This document shows positions 10,059-23,400 of a DNA stretch of 64,000 nucleotides, in pieces. Position 1 is the first letter of the stretch; every line of letters starts with the position of its first letter. Position numbers and translations under genes: made by a program. Below the pieces are notes generated by a model that saw nothing but the letters and a program-made list of their open reading frames with translations, did not search any database and was not told the origin of the DNA. The DNA is from Acridotheres tristis (Eukaryota > Chordata > Aves > Passeriformes > Sturnidae): positions 4,259,034 through 4,323,033 of the forward strand of contig CM072888.1 in assembly GCA_037013685.1 (NCBI GenBank), given 5' to 3'.

Positions 10059-13000
10059 CCAAGAAAAACCTAGATTTAGGCCATTACCTAAACTGTCAGC
10101 ACAGATTTTGGGGAGAAACATGGTAAAAAGCTAAGCTGGCAGGAACAGTTTTATCTTGTCCCTTGGCTGAGTGTGCAGTAATGGCTCTGGGTACTGCACT
10201 ATGAAATAACTACTACTTTACAGCAAACTCTTCCTTTTACCTTTAAGGCCAAATCTGTTGCTGAGATAGTTCTTTTTCCCACCACCCCTAATATTTTATG
10301 TAAAAATTGCAAGCATGAAGCTCCTTGAGAAGTGGCACACTGCAGTCCAAGCCATACTAAAACTGCTCTTCCTAAATCCCTCTCCCTGCTGCCTCCAGCT
10401 CCCCTTCTGCCTGTCCTGCTCTCAGAACAGCTAAACACAGCCACCCACATGCTGCACAGCAGGGCTTCTGACACCAGCAAGGCCATGGAGGGTTATTTTC
10501 ACCCTCATGTTTCTTCCTCTGCCTCTGACGTTATTTAATCATTCCTTCCACCAACATGCAGGTCCCTCCCCTCACTCCTTCTCTCTGCTCTCCCCCGATA
10601 TCAGCTCATTCCCTCCCCCTTTTCTACTGTTTTCCTCAACTCCTGCTGTCCAGCTCAGTTCCTTCATCTTTCTATTTTCCCATTGAAATTGGCGATGGGA
10701 GAGGGAAAACACATGGCAAACTCAGCAGTATCCACAAGCCAGGGGTGACGTGCACTGAGCACTCCCTCACAGGATGCAATTTTAGGTCTCCAGTGTTGTG
10801 CTCTGTTATCATTAGGGATGGTTTAATGACAGGTTACTGCAGTGCTCTGCCATACAGAAGGGAAAGAAGTCCAGGGCTTTACCTAACATATGAAATTGCT
10901 AGCTACAGGTAAATCCTGATTTAGCTTTCCCTGCCTTTGTCAAAATCTATCCCAACCAGGTCCCGAGCTAGCTTTTGATGGCAGTGGATATAGTTCCTCA
11001 AATTCAGACTGAAGTGTTGATACTTAGCAGCAAAGTTAAAGACATTTGACCTTTTGGAACAAAGATCATAAGTCAAAATACTTGCTGGCTTGAGTCACCG
11101 AAGCCAGCAGAAAGCTCCCCTCACACAAAGCACGATGAGTTTCGTGTGCTCTAACACACTGTTTATTGATTTTTCAAGTATTATTGTTGGCCAACAGGGA
11201 TGAAATTCCTTCCAACCTAATCACAACAGTTACAGCAGATTATTTGGTTAGGTAAGAAACTCTGACGCTTTCTGCAGACAGCGTCCTCCACATGAACCCC
11301 CTGAAACTGCAATCCTGTGTATTCCCATAGTCAGCTCCAGCACAGTGTAACCTCTACTAAAATAAACCTTTTTGATTATAGGCTAAGCTTCACTTCTTAA
11401 ATAATTTCACTAGCTAATGCACTTTAAAAACTCCCATAAACAGTGTTTCTGCCCCCCTCAACTGCTACAGAGCAGTGACAAGGTACAGATTTGTCTCCGA
11501 TTTCTTTAACTAATTGTAAAAGCATTTTGGCTTAAAAAGAACTCCAAAAAGACACATTAAATTTAGTTCTGTGATCCCTGTTCGTCCCACACATGAAATA
11601 CCTTGCAAAGTTGTCAACCGTTACTGAAAAAGGAAACTTCTATAATCTCTATTCTTTGACAAATTAATAGAATTTTGAGTGCTTTCATTTTCATATCTAA
11701 CCTCAAATTTTCATGCACGACACTTCCAAAAGTGGGGCAACAGCAAAGAGGCATCCAAACCTCACTCACAGTTTTTGGAAGCTGTGCTGTCAGTGTTACA
11801 CCACCCTTTCACACCAGTTAATAAACAGATTTTAGTTTTTGCAGTGCACTCATTATAATTTGGCAGGGTTTCAAGCTAAACCCTCTATAGTTTACTCATG
11901 CAAAGCATCAAGAGCAAAGCAAAAAGCCCATTTATTCATCCCGTGTTTGTTTCTGGGCAAGCTCACCAATGACTTTGACAGAGTCCCTCAGAAAATGCAC
12001 TTGCCTGATGCGAGCCTGCGAATTCGTGCTCTGCCACCCAGCCCTCAGAAACTCCCAACAAACCGTTTTCTTGCCTCGGATTCGTTTTTAGAAGCCAGGT
12101 ACAAGCTGAGGCCTAAGCACTACTCTGCTAAACCACACAAATTACTTGAAAGAAGTTGTGTGATTTTTTGTTCTCTAGGCTGTGCCGCCTCCTTAAACGT
12201 CTTTTATTCCATTTTCTACAAGTTTGTCTTGTTTTCTTTTCTTTTAAACTCTGAGTCAATATTTTATTGATATATTCCTGCTGACTGGAGGGATTTGCCT
12301 GCTGTTTATCACTGAATTTAAAAGAGTGCCAAAATAAACAGTCCTAAGTGAAATAATAAGCACCGTTTTCCTTCTCCAGGATTGCAAAAGTGCCCTCTAA
12401 TGGCCCATCTTTACCTCTCACTTCTTCCCCAAACTCTGTCTCAACTGAGCCTTAAGCCCCGAGGGAAAAGCCCTGCTGGCTGCCCGACCTTGGGAGTCAG
12501 ACCGAGCACTGAACATCCGGAGGGTCCCATCTCCTCCCAGGCAGGGCCGTTCCCAGGGGACAAGAGCACCCAGTTCTGCCTGCCAGGCACAGGACACTGA
12601 ACCCCAGCAGGCTGAGGGATGCCAGGGCAGGTGGCCAGGGTTTCCTTGGGCTTGAACCTGGAATGCAGCAGTGCCGTCCCCCAGGTGAGCAGTTCCCAGG
12701 CTACACAAACACTGCGGTAGCAGGAGCCACACCTCAGGAGAGATTTGTTTAATGAACACAGCTGTATTGACCTAAAAAGATCAACAGATGAAAAATACAT
12801 GCTGTACATTGGAGAGGGAGATACATGGTTTTGAACACTTCAAAATGCACCACCTTGCCAGGGGCCTGGGCCTTTTTCCTTCTTTCACAAAGTATAAATA
12901 ACCATTATATAAATGGCATTTTATAAACTTGAGTTATAAGCACATACATGAAAATAATCATTAAGTCAGGTAGTGGGTTTTAAGACAATTACAATTAATT

Positions 13001-13726
13001 CCTATCTTTATAAAAATCTCCTTACTCAACCTTTCCAAAATCCCTCCTGCAAAAGCCCTACACAGCCTCTCTCTCCTGCCTTTAAGACCTCCAGGTAAGA
13101 AACTCCATCTGCAAATCTCCAGGTAAACTGCAATTAGGACCAGAAATGGAGGGATTAATGGGATTTGCAGCTGGCTCAGGTTCTGAGTCCAGGGACAAAT
13201 TAGCTGGAGCTGTGGCAGCACCTCATGGGGTTTTCCCACAGGCTCAGCAGGGTGGGCATACCCTCCACCCGAGCCAGAAACAGGTGGCTCTGGGGACAAA
13301 TGAAATCACCCCATTTTTGATTTCCCTGCTCAAGCCTATAGTATTTTCTGACTGACCTTTTTTTCCAGCACTGAAACACGGCTGTGCAGGGTGTACTCTG
13401 TCAGAGATCAGGGGCTCCCTGCCCACTTCCCACCACAGAAATCCTACCCAGAGAGCCAAGAATCCATTTTGTTTGGCTGTTGGGGATCCAAGCAGTTGTG
13501 TCCTCCTGTTTGGGCTTCACTGTGCATTTATTTCACACAGACACTCACAGGAAGGCTCAACCTCACCAAACACACCTATGCTGTGGAAAAAGGGAGCAAA
13601 GTATTGGATTCACCACATGCAACACTGGTACCTGTTCACAGCCATCTCCTTTGATCTATGGAAATAATTTGCTTTACTCCTCAACTATCTGCAGGTCACC
13701 CAGACCTGTGAAGGTCTTACCATACC

Positions 13727-13743
13727 AAAAAAAAAAAAAAAAA
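13727..13743. repeat. A homopolymer run (17)
   Basis: Uninterrupted A run in the inferred NDNF first intron. No retroposon body was identified next to it. Confidence 0.85.
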
Positions 13744-14427
13744 TCTGGGTTTACCTGGAGCAGATGCATCTGGAATAACCAAACGCTCACGTTAATTACA
13801 GAGAGTGGGAAGAGCACGACTGTAATTTAGTGAGGATAATTTCAAGGCACTGCCTGACATAGTGCTCTTGGGTTGCATTTCTTCTCTTTTTATTGCATGG
13901 ATTGTTAACTTTTTTTCTTCCTTACATCCTATTTTTAAACTGTAGTGTGCTGGAGGTGGGGGGTTTTTTCTGTTTACATTACCCATGCTGCATCTCATAG
14001 TAAGTCTGCAGATTTATTGACGTGATTTAAGTCCAGCTTTGGAAATAAAAGGGCACTGTGTGACTTATTTGACTTATTACAGGAATGCTGCAAGTAAAGA
14101 GGCAGTGAGCTTTTCCATTATACACTCAATTTCCAGAGATATATGCCACAAATACATGTACCTCAGCACACACAGTTATCACCTGAGGAACAGAGGAGTT
14201 TAAAAGTGCTTATAAATTTGGATTGTAATGCAATTAGTTATTTTTAATGTGCAAACAAGGAAAAATAATGCCTTTGCAATTTGAGCATTTACTGGGAGCT
14301 GCTCAGTTTGTTTGTTTAGGGGGAGACCAGAGGGGAAAAGTGAAGGCCTGCTGTTTAATGCTGACTATTCCCTAAAGGATGTGGAAAACGCTTGGTATGC
14401 TTTTCATTTGGGCTTTTTTGTGGTTCC

Positions 14428-14450
14428 TTTTTTTTTTTTTTTTTTTTTTT
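14428..14450. repeat. T homopolymer run (23)
   Basis: Uninterrupted T run, the longest of the intron together with nearby T-rich sequence. It is likely length-polymorphic. Confidence 0.85.
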
Positions 14451-17081
14451 AAAGCAAAAAACTTTGAAAGTTTGAAAACTTGTTGTCTGGTCCTGCCTGG
14501 CTCCTGGGGAAAAGCCTGGGCCAGGCAGGGCTGTGGGACCTCTCCAGGGGCTCAGGACAAGGAATGCAGCCCTGACAGGGAGGTGATAGTCCATCACCAT
14601 CTCTGTGGATCTTAAAGAGCAATTTTTTGTGTAATGCCCCAGCCAGCTTGACCTGGCAGCTCCTGGCAGGACAGGAGCTCTTAGGGACCTGTAATCCATG
14701 GATTAAAGCTCCCTAAGTACACAGGGACGTGATGGACTACAATGGTGCCTTTGAAGCATGGAGGGTCCACCATGTCAATAATCTGTGGATTAACCAAGAG
14801 CCTCTTGCAATTCCAATTCAACCCACCATTTTCCTTTGCTGGGGCTATTGTTTTAGCCAAGCAAATCACTGCAGCATTACAGGGAAAAAATACAACCATG
14901 TAAAAACAGGAAGGTGTGAAGAAATAAAGGTACCAAGATTTCTACCAAATCTTAATGGACAACAGTGGCAGTGAGCCACAGCTTGGGGGAGAGGTTAACT
15001 CCAAAGGGGCATCATTAGAAAATTCAGAGCTGTCTCAAATTTGACATGTTGAAAAGCAAACATACTTAGGGAGACACAGCGTCAAAAAAATCAAATTTTA
15101 CATGGACTGTTTTGTTTCTAAACTGAGACTTATTTATTTTTCCACTTTTAGTGGAAACAGATTCAACCCTGATCACAGCAAAAGCGTCATCCTGGAGCTG
15201 GTGGCAGCTGGACCTCAGCTTCAAAAACCAGCTGAGCCAGGAGATGCCATTTGGGACGCTCAAGGAAATGCCTCATAGTTTTCCTTGTTTCAATCAGAGA
15301 CCACATACCAGCACTTCTCTCTTTCACAGCCACCTCTGCCCACGAGACTCAGCGCCGGGTGTCAAACCCAAACAAACAGCGTGTCCCCGGCGGCCCCTGC
15401 TACAATGCTCGGTTGTTCCGCGCCTCTCCTCTCTCGGGGGTGGCAGCGGCACGGGAAGCAGGGATGTGCTGGAGCACGGGGTGGCTGCCAGCTGGCAGCC
15501 CTCCCCCCAGGACAGATGTTACCTCTCCTGGCCACTCCAGCACCGGCTGGATCCCTGTTCATCCTCCCAAGCCCGTACAAAACCTCCACTGGATGTCACT
15601 CCTGGAGAGGGAGGGCGTCATGGGATAGGTGACTGGTACCAGCTCCTCCGCAGGAAAATATGTCACACTCGGAGAGTCTGACCCAACTCGGAGCGGAGGA
15701 ATTTTTTCCATAGTCTCAGCAGGGGTTGAGCCCCAGTAGGAGAAATAAGGCAGAGAAATTTCAGTTTGCACAACTCCAGGCCGTTTAAGATAACCAGCCC
15801 TGAATGCCACACAGCTCTACCACAAATCTTTCAGCGCAAGCGCTGGGGGTGTTTTATAATGGAAAGTAATTATTATCCCCTTGTTACAAGCAATAAAAGT
15901 AGGGCAGAGACTTTCCTTGTTCAAGGAAATCCCAATATAATCCTTTCCTTTAATCATAAAACAATAGCTACTTTCCTCGGCCAAGTCATTCCGCCTTCAG
16001 CACAGCTCTCCGGGTGTAGGTTGCTCGCTCTCTGTAATGAATTTCAGCAAGGGGATTAGCGGGGAGGAACACACGAACAATTACAAATTACAACCAACAC
16101 CAGCGTCTTGGTATTTGCTACAGAGTTTCCCACTGTTCTTCTGGAATACTTCAGGATGACATTATGAGCCAGCGCCCTCGCCAAAGTCCTCCAGGGACGG
16201 GGATGAAATGTTAGGGCGTGATACAGAGCAGGAGCACAACCAGGATCTGCATCCTGCTGTGGCATCCTCAAACCGCCGGGGCAGGAAGACTTGGAAAAGT
16301 GCTACAAGACAAACCCAAATCATTAACTTCGTTAATTACCAATGGAGTTAAGGGTGCTTGAGTCATTCCTAGGGAATACCACTGGCACGGCAGCTGCTCC
16401 TGGCCAACAAGGTGCTTGCTAAAGGGGAGAAGATGAGAGGCTGGCACAGGGCAGGGAGCTGCAGGACAGAGAGGGACAGGCAGGGAACTGCAGGCCACCA
16501 GAGCGACCCCCAGGGCAGGAGCAGGGGAAGCCAAGCTCTGGCAGATCCAGCAATAACCGGAGCGCTCACATTCTGTGGAAAGCTGTGCCATGAGCACACT
16601 GGAATACCTTATGCACTTCTCCCCTTATGCTTTCTGGTTGGTGATTAATAAAGGGAATATTGCTTGGAAAACCTGTCAAGTGCACAGGGGCTTCCATCAG
16701 ACGTGCAGTTTCCTTCAGCATCAGGAACACCAGCACACACACACAAAGGATTACAAACCAGCCCACAGGCACTGCTCTTCCCACTCACTTCCCTACCTCT
16801 ACACACAGTTTTCCCACAACAGCGACTCAGGAATTCTCCTTTCCCATGTTACCACACAGTCCTTATTACCACTGAGAGCTTCTCTCCTGCTATAGCACAG
16901 ACAGGAACAGCAGCAGCTTTCCAGAAGGCTGGAAGAACAGAGCAAAATAGCAGCAGTAACAACCCACAGTGCTAATCTGCAATACCTGGGGAAGAGACTG
17001 CATCCCTGTGCTGCCACCACCTGCAGCAGTGCTGACTCCAAAGGAATGATGAAGTTTTTTATTGAATTCAGAGTTTGGCCC

Positions 17082-17352
17082 ATCTGAGAATTGTTTAGGT
17101 TGGAAAAGCCCTCTAAGACCATTGAGTGCAGTCACTAACCAGCACTGCCTAAGCCACTGGGAGCCCATGTCCTCAAGTGCCACAACTACACATATTTTAG
17201 ATACCTCCAGGGATGGTGACTCCACCACTGCCCTGGACAGCCTGTTCCAGTGTAAAACAACCCTTTCCATGAAGAAGTTTTTTCTAATATCCAATCTAAA
17301 CCTCCTCTGGCATAGCCTGAGGCCATTTCCACTTCTCCTATTTGGGAGTAGA
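17082..17352 (-). mobile_element. CR1 LINE 3'-end fragment, degraded
   Basis: On the minus strand the sequence reads through the usual CR1 tail: a segment encoding RLDIRKNFFMERVVLHWNRL, then AVVESPSLEVSKI (reverse transcriptase C-terminal remnant and downstream). It is followed by a stretch ending TTTTCCAACCTAAACAATTCT near 17090. CR1 elements are usually truncated at the 5' end, as here; only about 270 bp remain. The frame is broken by substitutions and no promoter end is present. It is inactive. The type (CR1 of birds) is clear from memory; the subfamily is not. Confidence 0.88.
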
Positions 17353-20300
17353 GACCAGTACACATTACTTATGACCACAGTAATATATGTTATATTGATA
17401 GCTGACCCCTCAAAATTTCCAATCCCTGAATTATCATCAGAATCCAAATCTGATTGCTACTTACTAGCCAAAACTGGATTCAGTTTTAGTATTTTCTGCC
17501 TCCAGTTTTAAAAGTATGCAAAGGAAACCTTAGGCCCTGCAAGTCCTTAACGAACCCTAAGGTGCTCTCTCATAATGATTTGTTGCATATCAGAGCAATT
17601 CACAGATGCTGTGTCTCATTTTTCCTAGCTGGAAAAGGACTGCTGAAAATATGTAAACATTTGTCAAGTGTTTGAAAATGGAAAGTATCAAATGTAGTGC
17701 TGAAGCTGTTGATATTTACATATTTCTACCAGCAGCTCTTAGTGTTCAAGCTGGCAGATCTCAGCCACGGTTACAGCAGCAAAGACTCCAAGATGCAGCA
17801 TGGCTATTGCCTCCCACACTGATCCCCACCATCCCCAGGAAGCAGCACACACCATTTCTTAGCACTGGCTCCTCAGGGGCTGCAGTGGCTGACAGCACAG
17901 GATGGCTTATCCTGGATGAAGCACATCCCAGGGAGCACAATCAGCCTCAGCACTGCTCCTGGGCATCACTCAGCAGATTCTCTCTTCTACACGCTCACTT
18001 TTATACAGTACACGGGTAGGTATGAGGAGCAGGAATGCTCACACTGCCTACATTTTGTATTTACTCTCTCAGCATCCTGCTTTAAAAAACAACACAGATT
18101 CTCACAGATAAATGAGTGAAATTAGCTCAATAAATTAGTGAAAGTTGTTAATGTTAGTGGAGGGCATGAGCTGCTCCAAATTTCTTGCCCTGCTGTCCCC
18201 ACCATGGTGCCTGACACTTCCCACTGCTTCCAGAGAAAATCCAAACTTTCCCCAGCTGCTCACCCAGCATCACACAATCCCTCCAGTGCTAAGAAGCCAT
18301 GTGACAGAGCAAAGATTTGACTCCAAAAGGCAAAATGATAGGGAGGCAGTGAGGCAGAGCCATGGACATTGGTCAGAGCTGGCACACACCTGGCTGGAGA
18401 GGCCCAACGAGTCCAACCACAGCTCACCAGCCACCAGCCCATCACACCAAAGCAGGACAGGAGCACATTTGGGAGCTGCCAGTCTTCAGTCTTCCTTCTA
18501 GCACTTTTTTGTTTCCTAAGCAGTGGCCTTGTGCATTTCCCAGCTGGAAAGCCCTTCCCAAGTGCAAAAGGGATGGCTACTCCAAAGGGATGCGACACCA
18601 GAGGTTCAAACCTGCCACGGTCACCTGCAGAGCTGTGGTAAGGGGTCTGAAAAATCAGATTGGTTGGTTTGAGCTCCCCTTTACTGCTGGGCCAGTGTTT
18701 ATTTGTGCAGGCTGGCAGGGGAAAGGTTAGCCCTTTATGTGCTGGCTGCCAACAAAAGCTGAGGGAGCCCATGAGGGCGGGGAGGCCGGGCTGTCATGGG
18801 TGAGCGAACATCCAAACAGCCCCAAAACCTCCAGCCTTCTTATGGCAGCCATACATCCCAGGCTGACACGGGGGGAAAGGAGGGAGAAGAAGGGAGGAGT
18901 TTCTGCATTCAGAGATGACTGAAATGCACACCAAGGGCCTTCCTTTTCCCCAGGGGGGAAGACATGGTGAGACCTCTGCTGGGGGATCTGGTGCTGCCTT
19001 CTGGGGGTGTCCCTTCACCAGCGTCTGGAAATGGCCACAACGTTTTTGGATGAAAGTTACTGCTAAAGGACAAAGCATCATTCCAGCATCACTGCTGATC
19101 ATTGATAAACGCAAAAAGCTGTCAACTCACAAAGCAGTATGTGCTCCTTGGTGCTTTGTCCCCTCAAAGAGTCTCAGCAGAGGCTTGGGCTGGAGCTGTG
19201 TGAGGGGCTCTGCCCACGGGGACGATGCCCCCGGGTCCCACTCGGCTCCCACACATCTCTCCAAGGGCTGTGGGCTGGGGTCTGCCCAGTCCCTGGGGGA
19301 ACAGACCCACAACGAGCCCACAGTGCCCAGTGGGGACGGTCACGTACCCTGTGAGCAGCAAGCCGAGCCAGAGCGTGTTTTGTGCTGCTGGAAACATGAA
19401 TTCTGCGTTTTCTAGTTTAAGCCCTAGTTGCCTGGATTTTCTCATAAACACCTTGCAACTGCTTTTTCTGACATGAGTGGGAATTAGAATGTGTTCCATA
19501 AATTAACATAGCATGTTTCTTTCCCTGAGCCTGCCACCCTGCTATCACACACTTGCAAGAGAGGTCTTAGACTCTTACTTGAAAATATCTGCTTAATTCA
19601 AACGTTAAATTTAGACCAGTTCACGTGATGTGAGAGGGTATTAAAACCTACTTATTTTCCCTCTTATTATTTTTTTCTGACTATTGTACGATAACAGGAT
19701 TAGAAAACTTTTAATTGACTGATATTAAATCTTCCCTGCAAAATTGTAACTTTAATACCCCCTAGGACTATTAGACATTTATTCATTATTTCTCATTACT
19801 GAAAAATCAGTTTGAGAGAGCCCCTAGGGTCTTCCCCAAGTAAGGATAAGATCCTATTAGTCATACAAATCATACTCAAGTAAGTAATTCTTACCCAGGA
19901 GAGAAAACCCCCAGGGAATTAAACACAGATTTAGTAGCCAAAGGAAGGGAAGGAACGGGGACTAGAAACTGTTAACGCTGCTCAGTGATGTTTTCCTTCC
20001 CATCCAGAGCCCAGCTGGCAGCTCCAAGACACTTGGCTTTCCCACACCATCATCAGCCCCATCTGTAAACTGCTTAATTTCCATCGGGTTCCTGGATTTC
20101 AGAACGCTGAGGCACGTTTAGACTGTTTGACTATAAACAAATTAGCAGTAAATCTGCTGCACCTAAAAGAAGTACAGAGACAGAGGAAGAGAGGGAGCAC
20201 TCCTGCACGATATTCTGGCTGCTTTGGACAAACATCTTCCTTGTACAATTATCCCTGCAAATGTGTGAGGAACCCACGATCCCGCCGTGCCTCTGCTGGT

Positions 20301-21360
20301 CTGCTCCTGCTCTGTCTTGGTAGTGAGCAAATTAAAGGTAAGACGAAAAACATCATTTTTCTCACCCCCTAATAAAGTTTCAACGAAGTTGTGTTTTCTC
20401 AAATAATACGTGGGGGAAAAAAAAGAAATAGACTCAATTAGGCAAACAATGCTTTTCCCCTGTAAATCACAGGGGAAGTGTTGGCCTTGGTGCTGTGTCA
20501 CCTTGGGAGCGTGTGAGGGTCACACTGGAGGGGCACTCATATCCGGACCCGTGGAGCAGGGAATGAGGTAGGAGAGATAAATTACTGCCTTTTGCTTTTC
20601 AGTTTTCCAGGTGCTCGCAGCAAGTACCCACTGCTTCCTATCTCAGCTGTCACACGAGCAACAAACATCTCTCTAACCCCTGAGCTTAATTACCCTGAAG
20701 CCAGAACAGTCCCAGCTCAGGCCAAACCCGAACAACCCTGAGAAATGTGTGAGAAATGCTGAAAATACCTGCCTGGGTGGAAGGGCAGAGCCCTCTGTGA
20801 GATGCTGTGTGCAGGATCTGCTGCACCCCTCTGATAACTCAGGCACGTTTGTGTAGTCGTGGAGTGGGGCTGGCTTCTCAGGCTGCTTGTGCTGCTGATA
20901 AATCCAATGTCGTTTAAAACCCATCCTGTACCATGTCCCCATCAGGTTTTTGGTGAAGTTGGACTATCAGCTACCTCACACGTGAGGTGACATGACACAC
21001 TGCCTGTTTCTGACATGTCCCACATGACTGACATGCTCCCTGTGGAGCAATCAAAGCCATCCACACAGTCATGAGATTTTCAGCTGGTTCCTGTTACAGC
21101 TCTGTTAACATTTATCCTTCTCCTCTTCAGTGGGTGTCCTTGCAAGCAGCAAAAGAGAAAATTAATTCTGAAAGAACAAACTTCTAATATTTGCTCTCTT
21201 TTTCTCCCCTCTGAATGTATTTCCAGCTTTAAGCACATTCTCCTGGAGTTATGATTTATTATCCTGACCTGTTTCCCAATCTAAGGGCAAATACTTCCTC
21301 TCCTAATGACATCTTGTTAAAGTTTTCAAACATAACATCTCCTCAGCCTTCAAAGCTCCT

Positions 21361-21376
21361 TCCATCCATCCATCCA
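21361..21376. repeat. Short CATC microsatellite
   Basis: About four CATC units in tandem in the inferred NDNF intron. Confidence 0.6.
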
Positions 21377-22039
21377 CGGGCTTATTTCAGTCATCTTCTC
21401 AGGCAGAAACTACCCCTGTTTGATCTAATGAGGATTTTTGCCACAGCAGTACATCTCATGATGTGAAACAGAACACAGAACAGTTTCTGCACTCTGCCTT
21501 TTCCCCAAAGTGCTGCTCGCTCCCTCACTGCTCTACTCATGGGTTAGGAGAGCTCAAGCAGGACTTAAGTCCCTTCTGGCTGCTCTTACCTGCGATGTTC
21601 TCCTTCCTTGGATAGAATTCTGATTTCTTCTGGTTTATGCCTTCCCACACAGTCAGTGACACCAAAAGACAGAGCTCACCAGCATTCAGTATCACACCAG
21701 GTGCTCAGGATCAACATGAACATCGATCTCATGGCCTGTCTCACATGGAACTTATATTCCAAACACGTATTCCTTGATATACAACTAGCTGGGGGTATCC
21801 TCCCTGAGGCTGGGGCACTCCCAGCAGTATGTGCGCCGTTCTGTAAGGGCTTGCAAACTTGTTTTCTTGTATAAAAGAGGCGGCCCTTCCCTCCTTCAGT
21901 CCAGCCTACTCTTCTCCTCTGCATTTTATAATCCAACAGAAAAAGAAAGCAAACCCTCCCCCGTTATTTTACCAGGAGTGGCCGAGCTGGTAGCCCAGGG
22001 CAGCTCTGTCGCCCTCCAGGTTACCAAGCTGAGCCCCTT

Positions 22040-23400
22040 CGAGCGCTGGGAAGGAGGAACGTGCGGCTTCCATGAGGCTGCCCCTAATGCAGAAAACGTG
22101 CGCGTTCCGCGGGGGCGAATGGAAACCCGCCCGCCTTCCCCGGAGTGGCCATCGCTACAAATTAGCAAATCTGCCTCCAGCCAAAGCGAGCCAGGCACCG
22201 AGAAGATAAATACCCACTTAGCACAGCAAAATAAAACCAGCCCCAGAAAGATGCGAGACCCCGAAGGGAGGCTGAAACAGCCCCGTGCAAACTGAAGTAA
22301 TGGGCTTACAGTTTTATTATTCGTATAAAGTTGAGTGACTTCAAAATGAACGCGAAGCCAAGCAAGACTTGTTATCCCACTAAAATCTGTGCTGTAACTG
22401 AAGCCAGTGCCCAGATGTTCCGTGGTAAAATCCACTGCCTCACTGCATAAAAGCACCACATACCCTGACGCACAGTCCTGGCTTGCCTTTATCCAAACCT
22501 ACTTAGATTCTGGATTGTTTTTCTAGCAATCCTTTCAACTGCCATGGGGAGCATAAAAGGTGGTCTCCTACAAAACCATTTGGTACCAGCTCGAAATGTA
22601 ACCATTTGCAGAAATAAATCAGGATTTCTTTCCAATAAACTGTTTATCGCCAGCCTCTCGGGGCGTAAATCGTAGAAGAAAAAGCTGGGTCTGAGTTTAA
22701 TAAACATCTCATCTTTTTATATATATTAAGGCAGAAGACCCTGGCACGCTTCAGAGTGAAACATCCGGCAAACAGCCTCCATCCAGCCCTACTTAGGCCA
22801 CGGGATGGAGCAGAAGGCCACTGCATGCGATGGAGCTTCCAGGAAAGGGTTTGTTCCTTCATTTTTAGGGGACATCTAAGGTAGGCAAACCTTCAGAGGA
22901 GGACAAAGGAGACTTGAAGATGCCCCTTCTGCCCCTGCACGCAGCTGTGGTGTGTGAGCCGGGTTGCTTTGGGGCGGCGTGGGCTCTCGGAGCACTGAAG
23001 GATGCTCAGGCTCCAATGAGCGGGTGGTGCTGCACTCAGAGCCAGGGCAGCAGCACTGCATGCCCTGCCTGGCTGGCAGCAGCAGCAGCAGGAGGAGAGG
23101 GGTGCGGGGAAAGCCCCGCAGATGGGCCGGAGCTGTGTGCCGGGAGCTCCGAACCACAGACCAACACCGGCTCTGGGGCGAAGGCATTTGAGCCGAGCGG
23201 GGAAGGCAGCGCAGGCGTGACGTGATTTTGAACAGCTTGCTTGACAGTTTGCACCAGATTGTATTTATAAACATCGGGGAAACCTCCGAGCTTTTCCTCT
23301 GCGTTTCCGAAGTGCTCACCCGCAACAACACAGGCGCGCGGGGCGATCCTGCACAGCTCTGCCTCGCCTCGGTGACAAACTTCTCACAATTAAATAAAGG
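22040..23400. other. CpG-enriched segment of NDNF first intron
   Basis: Above-background CpG, for example around 22085-22150 and 23290-23350, and a CAG-rich tract near 23080. It could be a satellite regulatory block of the NDNF promoter about 2.5 kb away, but no promoter motif or exon was recognised. Function is unknown. Confidence 0.35.

Noticed and set aside
11205..11235. Possible second CR1 tail (TTCCTTCCAACCTAATCAC)
   Set aside because: Only a short phrase resembles the CR1 end and the upstream part does not match; too weak to call.
13384..13830. 148-codon plus-strand frame
   Set aside because: It contains a Lys run from a poly(A) tract, shows no domain and has no flanking splice signals.
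16890..17447. 185-codon minus-strand frame
   Set aside because: Its middle is the CR1 LINE remnant and the rest is flanking intron; it is not a host gene.
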